Position numbers and translations under genes: made by a program
Shown here: piece by piece, positions 19,442 through 28,813 of the stretch
Numbering within the stretch: position 1 is the stretch's first letter
Layout: every line of letters begins with the position of its first letter
The notes under the pieces: generated by a model
Told to the model about the DNA's origin: nothing
Databases searched by the model: none
The model's input: only the letters and a program-made list of their open reading frames with translations
From: Aequorivita xiaoshiensis
GTDB lineage: Bacteria > Bacteroidota > Bacteroidia > Flavobacteriales > Flavobacteriaceae
Assembly: GCF_022008395.1 (NCBI RefSeq)
Contig: NZ_JAIRBB010000003.1
Coordinates: 186,001 to 250,000 of the forward strand
Length of the DNA: 64,000 bases
Reading direction: 5' to 3'

Positions 19442-20203
19442 ATGATTTTACATTCTCAAATTCTCGGTTCCGGACAAGCTTTCGTGATACTCCACGGCTT
19501 TCTCGGTATGAGCGATAATTGGAAAACACTTGGTTCTAGATGGGCAGAAGATGGATATGAAGTTCACTTGGTTGATCAACGAAATCACGGTAGAAGTTTT
19601 CATCACAATGAATTTTCCTATGAAATAATGGCGGATGATTTAAAGAAATACTGCGATGAACACAATTTGAAGCAAATCATATTATTAGGTCATTCAATGG
19701 GTGGAAAAGTTGCTATGCAATTTGCAGTAAGTTATCCCGAAATGGTTTTAAAACTAATTGTTGCAGATATAGGTCCAAAATTTTATCCTTCTCATCATCA
19801 AGATATTTTAAAAGCTCTTTCAGAATTAGATTTTTCAAAAATTAAATCTCGTAGTGATGCGGAAGATATATTGGCAACATACATTAAAGATGAAGGCACA
19901 AGGCTGTTTCTTCTTAAGAACCTGTATCGAAAAGATAAAAAAGAATATGGTCTTCGTATAAATCTTCCAGTATTAACAGATAAAGTTGAAGCTATTGGTG
20001 TTGCACTTGCTGAAGATTCCATTTACCAAGGTGAAACTTTGTTTTTAAGTGGCGAAAAGAGCGGTTACATTGAGCCTATGGATGAAGTTTTGATTAAAAA
20101 ACACTTTCCAAAAGCCAGAATTCAGCCTATTTCAAATGCAGGTCATTGGCTTCATGCAGAAAATCCTGAAGAATTTTATGATAATGTTATGAATTTTTTA
20201 TAA
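19442..20203 (+). CDS. Alpha/beta hydrolase (YbfF-like esterase)
   Basis: 253 residues with a complete alpha/beta-hydrolase set: oxyanion region ILHGFLGMSDNW (about residue 18), DQRNHGRS (about 45), nucleophile Ser in GHSMGG (about 83-88), and the catalytic His in AGHWLHAENPEEF near the C-terminus. The LHGFLG...DQRNHGRS pattern matches YbfF-type acyl esterases; the natural substrate is not known. Cytosolic, no signal peptide. Begins 15 bp after pdxJ, so likely co-transcribed. Confidence 0.85.
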   Translation: MILHSQILGSGQAFVILHGFLGMSDNWKTLGSRWAEDGYEVHLVDQRNHGRSFHHNEFSYEIMADDLKKYCDEHNLKQIILLGHSMGGKVAMQFAVSYPEMVLKLIVADIGPKFYPSHHQDILKALSELDFSKIKSRSDAEDILATYIKDEGTRLFLLKNLYRKDKKEYGLRINLPVLTDKVEAIGVALAEDSIYQGETLFLSGEKSGYIEPMDEVLIKKHFPKARIQPISNAGHWLHAENPEEFYDNVMNFL

Positions 20204-20220
20204 TATTGTAAGTACGGTTG

Positions 20221-20234
20221 TTATGCATGCATAA
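20221..20234. promoter_or_regulatory. 14-bp perfect palindrome, candidate operator of the FadL-like gene
   Basis: TTATGCATGCATAA is its own reverse complement. It lies 61 bp before the FadL-like start, directly after TACGGTTG (20213-20220), a 7 of 8 match to the -7 box, so it would cover the transcription start. This arrangement suits a repressor site, possibly fatty-acid responsive; the binding protein is unknown. Confidence 0.5.
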
Positions 20235-20294
20235 TAAAAACCATTTTGAACTTACCAATAACCTCACAAATTAACTCTAAAGAATTAAAAAATT

Positions 20295-21545
20295 ATGAAA
20301 AAAGTATTAGTACTTGCTGTATTTGCACTCGCAACTGCGGTAACTTATGCGGGCGGGTACCGTGTAAGTCTACAGGGTAATAAGTCCCTTGCAATGGGCC
20401 ACACGGGTGTTGCAGTTATAAATAGCAGTGAATCTGTGTTTTTTAACCCTTCTGCATTAGTGTATTTAGAAAATAAACTTAGCATTTCTGCTGGTGCACA
20501 CGGGGTATTAGCAAACATATCCTATCAAAATGAAACTACAGGAGCGAGTGACCAAACTAAAAGTTTATTAGGAACGCCGTTTTATTTTTATGCATCATAT
20601 CAAGCAACAGATTGGTTGGCATTTGGTCTTGGGGTATATACACCTTATGGAAGTTCTGTAGAATATGATAAAGACTGGGTTGGTTCTCATCTTGTAAACA
20701 ATATAGATCTACAAGCAATATATGTTCAGCCAACAGTTTCGTTCAAAATAAATGAAAAATTAAGTGTTGGTGGTGGACCAATATATGTAAATGGATCTGT
20801 AAATTTTAACAGAAACTTAAACCGTACACTTACCGATCTTGATGGAAATCGTTCGAATGTAACAATTGACGCAAGTGGTGTAACTGCTTGGGGATGGGTA
20901 GCGAGTACAACTTTTAATTTTACTGATAATTTAAGAATAGGTGCAACTTACCGTTCTGAAATGATTCTAGAAGCAGAAGGTGGAGATGCAACTTTTGAAA
21001 ATATTCCAAATTCTCCATTAACTCCTTTTGAAGATACTAAGATTGATGCTGCAATGCCTCTACCAGCAGAATTGATGGTTGGTATGTCTTATAAATTTGC
21101 AGAAAACTGGTTATTCGCTTTCGATTACAATCGTACATATTGGAATGTATACGAGTCTTTAGATATTGATTTTGCTAATCCAGCAATTCCAGATTCTTAT
21201 AACCCACGTAACTACAAGAACTCTTCTGCTTATCGTTTTGGATTACAATACGAAGCAACAAAAATGTTTACGCTAAGAGCAGGATACTACTTTGATGAAA
21301 CTCCGGTTCAGCCAGGTTACTTCGCGCCAGAAACACCTCGTGGTGATAGTAACAACTTTACTGCAGGGTTAACAGTGAATATTGGTGAGAACCTACAAAT
21401 TGATGCATCTTTCCTTTTCTCACACTTTAAAGAAATTGATGCTTCATACGATCATTACTTAGAAAATGGTGTAGCTGTTCCTTTTGCTGGAGCATATAAA
21501 ACCAATGCTTTTGTTCCTGGTCTAGGAGTTACTTATAAACTATAA
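20295..21545 (+). CDS. OmpP1/FadL family outer-membrane transporter
   Basis: 416 residues. Signal peptide to about residue 19 (AVTYAGGYRVS), then the FadL-type N-terminal hatch region with GNKSLAMGHTGVAVINSSESVFFNPSAL (the NPA-like motif) and a 14-strand type barrel ending VPGLGVTYKL. The family moves long-chain fatty acids or other hydrophobic compounds across the outer membrane; the substrate here is not shown. It is followed after 18 bp by a GDSL-type lipoprotein, probably in one operon, suggesting lipid release and uptake. Confidence 0.9.
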   Translation: MKKVLVLAVFALATAVTYAGGYRVSLQGNKSLAMGHTGVAVINSSESVFFNPSALVYLENKLSISAGAHGVLANISYQNETTGASDQTKSLLGTPFYFYASYQATDWLAFGLGVYTPYGSSVEYDKDWVGSHLVNNIDLQAIYVQPTVSFKINEKLSVGGGPIYVNGSVNFNRNLNRTLTDLDGNRSNVTIDASGVTAWGWVASTTFNFTDNLRIGATYRSEMILEAEGGDATFENIPNSPLTPFEDTKIDAAMPLPAELMVGMSYKFAENWLFAFDYNRTYWNVYESLDIDFANPAIPDSYNPRNYKNSSAYRFGLQYEATKMFTLRAGYYFDETPVQPGYFAPETPRGDSNNFTAGLTVNIGENLQIDASFLFSHFKEIDASYDHYLENGVAVPFAGAYKTNAFVPGLGVTYKL

Positions 21546-21563
21546 TTTGAAAAATTCAGAAAG

Positions 21564-23096
21564 ATGAAAAACTTATTAAAATATACATTCGCAGCGTTGA
21601 CAATAGGTCTTGTAAGCTGTGAGCCAGAATTTGACAGCCCTGTAACCGATGGTGGGTTTTATAGTAGTGGTTCTGCTAACTTATCAAAGTTTGTAGCAGT
21701 TGGAAACTCTTTGACAGCTGGTTATGCAGATGGCGCATTATATATTACTGGTCAAAACAATAGTTACCCAAATATAATGGCACAGCAATTCGAATTTGTT
21801 GGCGGTGGAGATTTTACTCAACCATTAATGAATGATAATATTGGTGGATTGTTATTAGGTGGAAACCAAATTGCTGAAAACAGACTTGTTTTAGCTGTTG
21901 GTGCAGATGGTAATCCATCTCCAGTTCGTTTAGATGGAACTCCAACTACAGATATTACAAACAAATTAAGTGGGCCTTTCAATAATATGGGAGTACCTGG
22001 AGCAAAAAGTTTTCACTTGGTAACGCCAGGGTATGGAAATGTTGCAGGAGTGCCAGTTGGAACTGCTAATCCATATTTTGCACGTTTCGCAAGTAGTGAA
22101 AATGTGAAAGTTATTGAGGATGCGGCTGCTCAAAGCCCTACTTTTTTTAGTCTTTGGATTGGAAATAATGATATTCTAAGCTACGCAACTTCTGGAGGTT
22201 CAGGAGTCGATCAAACAGGAAATATTGATCCTTCTACATATGGTAGTAACGATATAACAGATCCAAACGTTTTCGCTTCAGTTTACAACGCACAAGTAGA
22301 GGCATTAACAGCTGGTGGAGCAAAAGGAGTATTGGTAAATATTCCTGAAGTAACTTCTATCCCATATTTTACTACTGTTCCTACTAACGCTATTCCATTA
22401 GATGCAGCTACAGCTGCTGCTGTAAATGCTAATTTCGCAGGATATAATACTCAAATATTACCTGGCTTAGCTGGTATGGGGATTATCTCGGCTGAAGAAG
22501 CTGCAATGCGTATGATAAATTTCTCTGCAGGACAAAACTTTCCAATTACCACAGATAAAGATTTAACAGATATTACAGCTATTTTACAAGGGCCTCCATT
22601 TAACTTACCAGCTCCAACAGCTGCTTTGTTAGGCCAATTACGTCAAGTAAACTCAGACGACCTTGTTGTTTTAACAGCATCTTCTGTATTAGGTTCTACT
22701 CCAGATCCAAACAACCCACAAGGTGTTGTAGGAGTAAGTATTCCATTGGCAGACCAATTTGTATTAGCTAAGTCTGAACAAGATAGAATTACAGCTGCAA
22801 CAAATTCATATAATGCTACAATTCAAGGGTTAGCTAGTGCAAAAGGACTTGCTTTTGTAGATGCAAAAACTGCGTTAGCAAGATTATCGGATGGTGGAAT
22901 TCCTTATGATGGAGGTGTATTAACTTCTCAGTTTGTAACTGGAGGTGCTTTCTCTTTAGATGGTGTTCACCCAACTGCTAGAGGATATGCTTATACAGCA
23001 AATATGATGATTCAGGCAATAAACGATACGTACGACGCTACGATACCAACGGTACAAATAGGGTATTACCCTACGATTACGCTTGCAAATAATTAA
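21564..23096 (+). CDS. SGNH/GDSL hydrolase family lipoprotein
   Basis: 510 residues. Lipoprotein signal with lipobox LVSC (Cys at residue 19). Block I reads KFVAVGNSLTAGYADG (nucleophile Ser about residue 49, GNSL in place of GDSL), a WIGNNDIL block III at about 200, and a catalytic block V DGVHPTARGYAYTANM near residue 470. So an esterase or lipase of the SGNH fold anchored to a membrane. The protein is larger than typical SGNH enzymes because of inserts. Directly after the FadL-like gene; a strong terminator ends the unit. Confidence 0.85.
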   Translation: MKNLLKYTFAALTIGLVSCEPEFDSPVTDGGFYSSGSANLSKFVAVGNSLTAGYADGALYITGQNNSYPNIMAQQFEFVGGGDFTQPLMNDNIGGLLLGGNQIAENRLVLAVGADGNPSPVRLDGTPTTDITNKLSGPFNNMGVPGAKSFHLVTPGYGNVAGVPVGTANPYFARFASSENVKVIEDAAAQSPTFFSLWIGNNDILSYATSGGSGVDQTGNIDPSTYGSNDITDPNVFASVYNAQVEALTAGGAKGVLVNIPEVTSIPYFTTVPTNAIPLDAATAAAVNANFAGYNTQILPGLAGMGIISAEEAAMRMINFSAGQNFPITTDKDLTDITAILQGPPFNLPAPTAALLGQLRQVNSDDLVVLTASSVLGSTPDPNNPQGVVGVSIPLADQFVLAKSEQDRITAATNSYNATIQGLASAKGLAFVDAKTALARLSDGGIPYDGGVLTSQFVTGGAFSLDGVHPTARGYAYTANMMIQAINDTYDATIPTVQIGYYPTITLANN

Positions 23097-23120
23097 ATTT
23101 ATCAATTTATTTAATTGGTT

Positions 23121-23152
23121 AAAACCGCTCTCAAATGAGAGCGGTTTTTTTA
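23121..23152 (+). terminator. Terminator after the FadL-GDSL unit
   Basis: AAAACCGCTCTC, loop AAAT, then GAGAGCGGTTTTTT: a perfect 12-bp stem with a T tract. Confidence 0.9.
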
Positions 23153-23192
23153 TTATATTTACTAAAGCTTAAATTAACTAAAAACACCTTTT

Positions 23193-23534
23193 ATGAAATT
23201 AATTGCAAAATTGTTGCTTACTGCTTTAGCCGTGGTGGTTTTGGCAAAAATCCTTCCTGGTGTAGCTGTAGAAGGTTATGGTTCAGCCGTAATTGTTGCT
23301 ATTGTTATCGCATTGTTAAGATTAATTGTAAAGCCAATTTTAGTGGTCTTAACTCTTCCTATAACAATTGTCACTTTTGGCCTATTCCTATTAATAATCA
23401 ATGCTATTATTATTTTACTTGCAGGTTATTTTGTCGATAGTTTCGATGTAACTACTATTTGGTGGGCTTTACTCTTTAGTTTATTGCTTTCCGTTTTTCA
23501 GTCAATTTTATTTTCACTACTACCCGAAGATTAA
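23193..23534 (+). CDS. Phage-holin-family (four-helix, PF04020-type) membrane protein
   Basis: 113 residues, nearly all in four hydrophobic segments (about 5-22, 28-50, 54-80, 87-108) with short polar turns (RLIVKP after the second). This matches the small family named mycobacterial four-helix phage holin. Members are common chromosomal inner-membrane proteins in bacteria with no phage nearby, as here, so a lytic function should not be assumed. Stands alone between terminator and trigger factor. Confidence 0.8.
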   Translation: MKLIAKLLLTALAVVVLAKILPGVAVEGYGSAVIVAIVIALLRLIVKPILVVLTLPITIVTFGLFLLIINAIIILLAGYFVDSFDVTTIWWALLFSLLLSVFQSILFSLLPED

Positions 23535-23657
23535 TAACTACTCTATAAATATATTTTTTTTACTCTTTTCAGATCTGATTAGGATACCTTGTTTTTCTTA
23601 ACCTTAAACAAGAAAAGGTGGGTTATTTCACTTTAAATCAACAACAATTTGTAAATG

Positions 23658-23689
23658 TTTGTTGAGTTTTGTAAAAAGCCGTACTTTTG
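23658..23689 (+). promoter_or_regulatory. Bacteroidota-type promoter for trigger factor
   Basis: TTTG (23658-23661), 20-base spacer, TACTTTTG (23682-23689) fit the TTTG/TTG-N19-21-TAnnTTTG rule. The ATG used for tig is 26 bp after the -7 box, which also argues that the in-frame ATG at 23655, upstream of the promoter, is not used. Confidence 0.65.
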
Positions 23690-23714
23690 CATCCCGAATT
23701 TCAGAAGAGAAAAG

Positions 23715-25034
23715 ATGAACATTACAAAAAAAGACATTGATAAGCTGAATGCTGTTCTTACAGTAGAGGTTTCGAAAGAAGACTATTCAGACAACGTAGA
23801 AAAGGTTTTAAAAAACTACAGAAAAACCGCTAACATACCTGGCTTTAGAAAAGGTCATATCCCAATGGGAATGGTTAAAAAGCAATATGGTAAAGCTGTC
23901 TTGGTTGAAGAAGTGAATAAAGTTTTACAAGATGCACTTCAAAAATACCTTACAGAGGAAAAATTGGATGTGTTAGGTAACCCACTTCCTAAGAATGAAT
24001 CAGAAATCGATTGGGATGCTGAAGACTATAAGTTTGAGTTTGAATTAGGTCTTGCTCCACAATTTGATGTTGATGTAAAAGGAAAAGAAATAGTTCATTA
24101 CAAAATTGTTGCAGACGATAAGATGCTTGACAATCAAGTAAAAACTATCCGCAAACAATACGGAAAATTAATATCTAAAAATGAAGTAGAAAAAGGTGAT
24201 GAAATCACTGGAACATTTACTTCAACTGAAAAAGAAATTGAGAAAAAATCTACTTTTTCAACAGAAGATATCAAAGGAAAAAAACAATTAGATGCTCTTA
24301 TTGGTGCAAAAGTTGGCGATACCGTTACATTAAAAACTAAAGGTATGTTTGCTGATGACCACGATAACCAAAAGCATTTGGGTGTTGATCACGATGACGC
24401 TCATGGATTGGATATCGAAGTTTCTTTAAAAATTGAAGAAGTAAATCAGCGTGAAATGGCTGATTTGAATCAAGAGCTTTTCGACAAGCTTTTTGGTGAA
24501 GGTAAAGTTACTTCAGAAGATGAATTAAAAGCAAAAATTAAAGAAGACGCTGAAGGGCAGTTTGCACAACAAAGCGATCAAAAGCTTTTAAATGATGTAG
24601 TAGAATCTTTAATTGAAAACACAGAATTTGATCTTCCAAAAGAATTTTTACAGCGCTGGATTGCAACGACTGGTGAGAAGAGACTTTCTGAGGAAGAAGC
24701 AAAAGCTGAATACGAAAAAAGCGAAAAGGGACTTCGTTATCAGTTAATTGAAGGTAAACTTCGTGCCGAAAACAACTTGCAAGTAACTTTTGATGAGTTG
24801 AAAGCTCATTCAAAAAATATGATTAAAGCTCAAATGGCTCAGTTTGGACAAACAAACCCGACTGACGAAGAAGTTGAATCTATTACCGCACGTATTCTTT
24901 CTAATAGAGAAGAGGTTGAGCGTTTAAATGAACAATTAAACACAGCTAAATTGTTAGACTTCTTTAAAGAGAATGCAAAATTAAAAGTTAAAGAGATTAC
25001 CTTCGACAAATTCATTAAAGAAGCCTACGCTTAA
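23715..25034 (+). CDS. tig: Trigger factor (ribosome-associated chaperone)
   Basis: 439 residues from the ATG at 23715 (an in-frame ATG 60 bp earlier lies before the promoter). Begins MNITKKDIDKLNAVLTVEVS; the ribosome-binding loop reads IPGFRKGHIP (family GFRxGxxP) at about 38-47. A central FKBP-like domain follows (about 150-245, with an unusual His/Asp-rich loop HDNQKHLGVDHDDAHG) and the helical C-terminal domain runs to the end. It shields new chains at the ribosome exit. Followed by clpP-clpX, a common order. Confidence 0.93.
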   Translation: MNITKKDIDKLNAVLTVEVSKEDYSDNVEKVLKNYRKTANIPGFRKGHIPMGMVKKQYGKAVLVEEVNKVLQDALQKYLTEEKLDVLGNPLPKNESEIDWDAEDYKFEFELGLAPQFDVDVKGKEIVHYKIVADDKMLDNQVKTIRKQYGKLISKNEVEKGDEITGTFTSTEKEIEKKSTFSTEDIKGKKQLDALIGAKVGDTVTLKTKGMFADDHDNQKHLGVDHDDAHGLDIEVSLKIEEVNQREMADLNQELFDKLFGEGKVTSEDELKAKIKEDAEGQFAQQSDQKLLNDVVESLIENTEFDLPKEFLQRWIATTGEKRLSEEEAKAEYEKSEKGLRYQLIEGKLRAENNLQVTFDELKAHSKNMIKAQMAQFGQTNPTDEEVESITARILSNREEVERLNEQLNTAKLLDFFKENAKLKVKEITFDKFIKEAYA

Positions 25035-25058
25035 TTTAGCGAAGAAATAGTTATCTTT

Positions 25059-25092
25059 AGGCGTTGAATTTTTTTAATTTAACGCCTTTTTA
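25059..25092 (+). terminator. Terminator after tig
   Basis: AGGCGTTGAATT pairs with AATTTAACGCCT (one G-T pair) around a T loop, followed by TTTTTAA. Confidence 0.8.
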
Positions 25093-25164
25093 ATTCCTAT
25101 TAAGACGGGAATCCAAAAATGCTCTTTAAGTTGAATTTCTTACCTAAATAAAGAATTAACATTT

Positions 25165-25839
25165 ATGAATTACAGTGACGAATTTAGAAAGTTTGCTATA
25201 AAAGATCAGGGTATAAGTAATATGTACTACGACAAGATTATAAGTAGTATGTATCCAACAAACTTGACACCAAATATTATTGAAGAACGCCAAATGAATG
25301 CAGTGGCGATGGACGTTTTTTCACGTTTAATGATGGACCGTATTATTTTTCTAGGTACCGGAATTAACGACCAAGTTGCAAATATTGTACAGGCTCAGTT
25401 ATTGTTTCTTGCTAGTGCAGATGCATCTCGCGATATTCAAATTTATATAAACTCTCCAGGAGGAAGTGTTTATGCGGGACTTGGAATTTATGATACTATG
25501 CAATTTATTAAACCAGATGTAGCTACTATTTGCACAGGAATGGCAGCTTCTATGGCAGCAGTACTTTTATGTGCTGGTGAAAAAGGAAAGCGCAGCGGTT
25601 TAACGCATTCACGTGTAATGATTCACCAACCTTTAGGTGGTGCGCAAGGTCAAGCAAGTGATATCGAAATTACAGCTCGCGAAATTGTGACTCTTAAAGA
25701 GGAACTTTATAAGATTATAGCAAAACACTCTGGTCAAACTTATGAGAAAGTTTACGAAGATAGTGATCGTGATTACTGGATGAAAGCCGATAAAGCTGTT
25801 GAATACGGTATGATTGATGAAATATTGACAAGAGAATAA
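25165..25839 (+). CDS. clpP: ATP-dependent Clp protease proteolytic subunit
   Basis: 224 residues. Catalytic Ser in GMAASMAAVLL (about residue 122), His in RVMIHQPLGG (about 147) and Asp in the YEDSDRDYWM region (about 196). The INSPGGSVYAGLGIYDTMQ segment is the conserved substrate-path strand. ClpP forms a 14-mer barrel fed by ClpX, encoded 24 bp downstream. The roughly 30-residue N-terminal extension is typical of the family's propeptide. Confidence 0.97.
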   Translation: MNYSDEFRKFAIKDQGISNMYYDKIISSMYPTNLTPNIIEERQMNAVAMDVFSRLMMDRIIFLGTGINDQVANIVQAQLLFLASADASRDIQIYINSPGGSVYAGLGIYDTMQFIKPDVATICTGMAASMAAVLLCAGEKGKRSGLTHSRVMIHQPLGGAQGQASDIEITAREIVTLKEELYKIIAKHSGQTYEKVYEDSDRDYWMKADKAVEYGMIDEILTRE

Positions 25840-25863
25840 GTAAAGATTTTTGAAAAAAATATT

Positions 25864-27096
25864 ATGTCGAAAGAAGATTTAGAATGTTCTTTTTGCGGCC
25901 GTAAAAAGTCGGAAACCAAACTGCTAATTGCAGGATTGGATGCCCACATTTGCGACCGTTGTATAGAGCAAGCGCACGGGATTGTTGTTGAGGAGGCTTT
26001 GCATTCTGATAAATCAGAATTGTCTAAAGACCTTATGCTGAAAAAGCCAAAGCTCATAAAAGCATTCTTAGATGAATATGTAATTGGGCAAGACTTCACA
26101 AAAAAAGTGATGTCAGTAGCGGTGTATAACCACTACAAACGTTTGCTTCAGCCAAAGAGCGATGACGATATCGAAATTCAGAAAAGTAATATCGTTATTG
26201 TTGGGCAAACAGGAACAGGGAAAACACTGATTGCAAAAACAATTGCAAAAATGTTGAACGTTCCACTAGCTATTGTAGATGCTACAGTTTTAACTGAAGC
26301 TGGTTATGTAGGTGAAGATGTTGAAGGTATTTTAACTCGTTTGCTTCAAGCTGCAGATTACAACCTAGAGAAAGCTGAAAAAGGTATCGTTTTTATCGAT
26401 GAAATTGATAAAATAGCACGTAAGAGCGATAACCCTTCGATTACACGTGATGTAAGTGGTGAGGGTGTTCAACAAGCGCTACTAAAACTCTTAGAAGGTA
26501 CTACAGTAAACGTTCCGCCTAAAGGTGGTAGAAAGCACCCAGATCAAAAGTTTATTGAAGTAAACACCGAAAATATTCTCTTTATAGCTGGAGGAGCTTT
26601 TGATGGAATTGAACGTCATATTTCCAAAAGATTGAATATGCAGGCCGTTGGTTTTACTGCTACTCTAAAGGAAACAGAGATTGAAAAGGACAATATGCTT
26701 CGCTATATTATTCCTAAAGATTTGAAGGATTTTGGACTGATTCCTGAAATAATCGGGCGTCTTCCTGTTTTAACCTATATGAATCCATTAGATAAAGAAA
26801 CGCTTCGCGCAATTCTTACGGAACCTAAAAACGCTATTATTAAGCAGTACAAAAAACTGTTTGAAATGGACGAAATAGATTTCGAAGTGACTGAAGAAGC
26901 ATTAGACTTTATCGTGGAACAAGCAATTGAATATAAGCTTGGAGCTAGAGGACTACGTTCACTTTGTGAAGCAGTGCTTACCGATGCAATGTATGAAATG
27001 CCCGGTACTGATGAAAAGTTAGTGAAAGTAACTAGAGATTATGCCGATGAAAAACTTAATAAGTCAACACTTAAAAAGTTGAAGGCAGTTTCATAG
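25864..27096 (+). CDS. clpX: ATP-dependent Clp protease ATPase subunit
   Basis: 410 residues. N-terminal C4 zinc-binding domain (CSFCGRKKS ... CDRCIEQAH, residues about 7-36), Walker A GQTGTGKT (about 117-124), pore loop GYVGEDVE, Walker [10 protein letters not shown] (about 180), then the sensor and C-terminal small domain ([10 protein letters not shown]). Unfolds tagged substrates for ClpP. Lies 24 bp after clpP; a terminator follows. Confidence 0.97.
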   Translation: MSKEDLECSFCGRKKSETKLLIAGLDAHICDRCIEQAHGIVVEEALHSDKSELSKDLMLKKPKLIKAFLDEYVIGQDFTKKVMSVAVYNHYKRLLQPKSDDDIEIQKSNIVIVGQTGTGKTLIAKTIAKMLNVPLAIVDATVLTEAGYVGEDVEGILTRLLQAADYNLEKAEKGIVFIDEIDKIARKSDNPSITRDVSGEGVQQALLKLLEGTTVNVPPKGGRKHPDQKFIEVNTENILFIAGGAFDGIERHISKRLNMQAVGFTATLKETEIEKDNMLRYIIPKDLKDFGLIPEIIGRLPVLTYMNPLDKETLRAILTEPKNAIIKQYKKLFEMDEIDFEVTEEALDFIVEQAIEYKLGARGLRSLCEAVLTDAMYEMPGTDEKLVKVTRDYADEKLNKSTLKKLKAVS

Positions 27097-27114
27097 AGAT
27101 TTATAGTTTTACTT

Positions 27115-27148
27115 AAAAAAGCCTCAGGATATCCTGAGGCTTTTTTTA
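27115..27148. terminator. Bidirectional terminator between clpX and GH3 gene
   Basis: GCCTCAGGATATCCTGAGGC (27121-27140) is a perfect palindrome with six A before it and seven T after it. It lies between two convergent genes and can serve both. Confidence 0.9.
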
Positions 27149-27176
27149 TTAGCTAAAAATGAAGAAGATTTTGCTT

Positions 27177-28691
27177 TTACTTATTAAGTGCTAATAATTC
27201 TTCTAGCATATTTCTAGTATTAGATAGTCGAGGGACTTTATGCTGCCCTCCAAGTTTATTTTTGTCTTTCAGCCAATCATAAAATAAATTTTCCCTTCCG
27301 TAATGAATTTTTGGAGGGTTTAAGGTGGTGTTGTTATAGCGTTTTGCCTCATAATCACTATTTACTTCTTGTAAAGCTGTGTCTAGAAGTTTTGTAAAAA
27401 CTTCTAAGTCGTGAGGCGGTGATTTAAACTCAATTATCCATTCGTGAGCACCCTTTTCTTTACCATCCATAAAAACTGGCCCTGCGGTATAATCAACAAT
27501 TTCTGCGTTTGTAAGTTGAGAAGCCTTGCGTAACGCGGTTTCGGCGTTTTCGATAATTAGCTCTTCCCCAAAGGCATTAATATGGTGTTTGGTGCGGCCT
27601 GTTACTTTTACTCTATAAGGTTCTGTTGAAGTAAAGCGAACAGTATCACCTATTTTATATCTCCAAAGTCCAGAATTGGTTGTGATTATTACAGCATAGT
27701 TTTTCCCTTCTTCAACTTGACTTAGAGGAATAACTTTTTCATCACTAGTCCCATAATTATCCATTGGAATAAATTCATAGAAAATTCCGTAATCGAGCAT
27801 TAGCAATAATTCTTTGCTGTCGTTTTTATCTTGTATGGCGAAAAAACCTTCTGAAGCGTTATAGATTTCGTAATACCTAAAATCACTTTTAGGTAATAAT
27901 TTATTGTATTGATCTACATAAGGATCGAAATTTACACCACCGTGAAAATACACTTCTAAATTAGGCCAAACCTCGAATAAGTTTCCTTTGCCTGTTGTTT
28001 CTATTACGTTATTTAATAATACCAGCATCCAGGAGGGTACCCCTGCGAGACTGGTAACATTTTCTTTTATAGTTTCATTTACAATGGCTTGCATTTTAGT
28101 TTCCCAATCGCCCATAAGTGAAACCTCATTGCTCGGGGTACTACTAAACTCTGCCCAAAATGGCATATTATCTATAAGTATGGCAGATAAATCACCAAAC
28201 ACAGTTCCGTTTTCTTCGTAAAGTTGTTTACTTCCACCAAGGCGTAAACTTTTTCCTAAGAACAACTGTGCGTTTGGATTATTGTTGAGGTACATACACA
28301 ACAAATCTTTGCTGGCTGCATAATGACAGTCTTCTAGAGAATCATTTGTAACAGGAATAAATTTACTTTTGGCGTTAGTAGTTCCGCTAGATTTTGCGAA
28401 CCATTTAATTGGAGTAGGCCAGAATATATTGCTTTCGCCTTTTCGAGCGCGCTCAATTCTCGCTTCATTTTCTTCGTAGGTGGTTATGGGAATTCTATCT
28501 GCAAATTCTCGATAGGTCTTAATAGAAGCAAAACCGTATTCTCGTCCAATTTCAGTGTTTTTCGCTTTGTAAAGTAAATTGAAAAGCAATTCTTCTTGAA
28601 CCTCAATAGGATATTTTAGAAATAAATCTATCTGATGAAACCTCTTTTTAAGAAACCAAGAAGCAATGGAGTTTACAATCGGGATTGGCAT
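27177..28691 (-). CDS. GH3 auxin-responsive promoter family protein
   Basis: 504 residues across the whole GH3 family fold, which belongs to the acyl-adenylate-forming enzymes. Recognised stretches include TEIGREYGFASIKTYREFADRIPITTYEE at the start (shown in part), the phosphate-binding SSGTTNAKSKFIPVT (about residue 113), YNASEGFFA (about 277), and GLWRYKIGDTVRF. Plant members join amino acids to jasmonate or auxin; bacterial substrates are unknown. The ATP-binding motifs look intact. Convergent with clpX and divergent from the DUF2797 gene. Confidence 0.85.
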   Translation of the reverse strand: MPIPIVNSIASWFLKKRFHQIDLFLKYPIEVQEELLFNLLYKAKNTEIGREYGFASIKTYREFADRIPITTYEENEARIERARKGESNIFWPTPIKWFAKSSGTTNAKSKFIPVTNDSLEDCHYAASKDLLCMYLNNNPNAQLFLGKSLRLGGSKQLYEENGTVFGDLSAILIDNMPFWAEFSSTPSNEVSLMGDWETKMQAIVNETIKENVTSLAGVPSWMLVLLNNVIETTGKGNLFEVWPNLEVYFHGGVNFDPYVDQYNKLLPKSDFRYYEIYNASEGFFAIQDKNDSKELLLMLDYGIFYEFIPMDNYGTSDEKVIPLSQVEEGKNYAVIITTNSGLWRYKIGDTVRFTSTEPYRVKVTGRTKHHINAFGEELIIENAETALRKASQLTNAEIVDYTAGPVFMDGKEKGAHEWIIEFKSPPHDLEVFTKLLDTALQEVNSDYEAKRYNNTTLNPPKIHYGRENLFYDWLKDKNKLGGQHKVPRLSNTRNMLEELLALNK

Positions 28692-28813
28692 AATTTTCTG
28701 CTATCTTTATGCTATAAAAATAATGATTTTATAATTATGAGATTCCTTTTTCAGAAGAGATGTTTTTTAAGTCTTTTGCAAGGAAAATTTTCAACCTAAA
28801 TACTATAAAATAA

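Noticed and set aside
23135-23440. A 101-codon plus-strand frame overlapping the holin-like gene in another frame
   Set aside because: Begins within the terminator stem region and its protein is irregular, while the overlapping 113-residue frame has four clean membrane helices.
23193-23534. A prophage, suggested by the holin-family protein
   Set aside because: No phage structural, integrase or lysis genes are near; this four-helix family is widespread as a chromosomal gene.
25773-26099. A 108-codon minus-strand frame over the clpP/clpX junction
   Set aside because: Overlaps conserved coding sequence of both genes; composition is that of an antisense frame.
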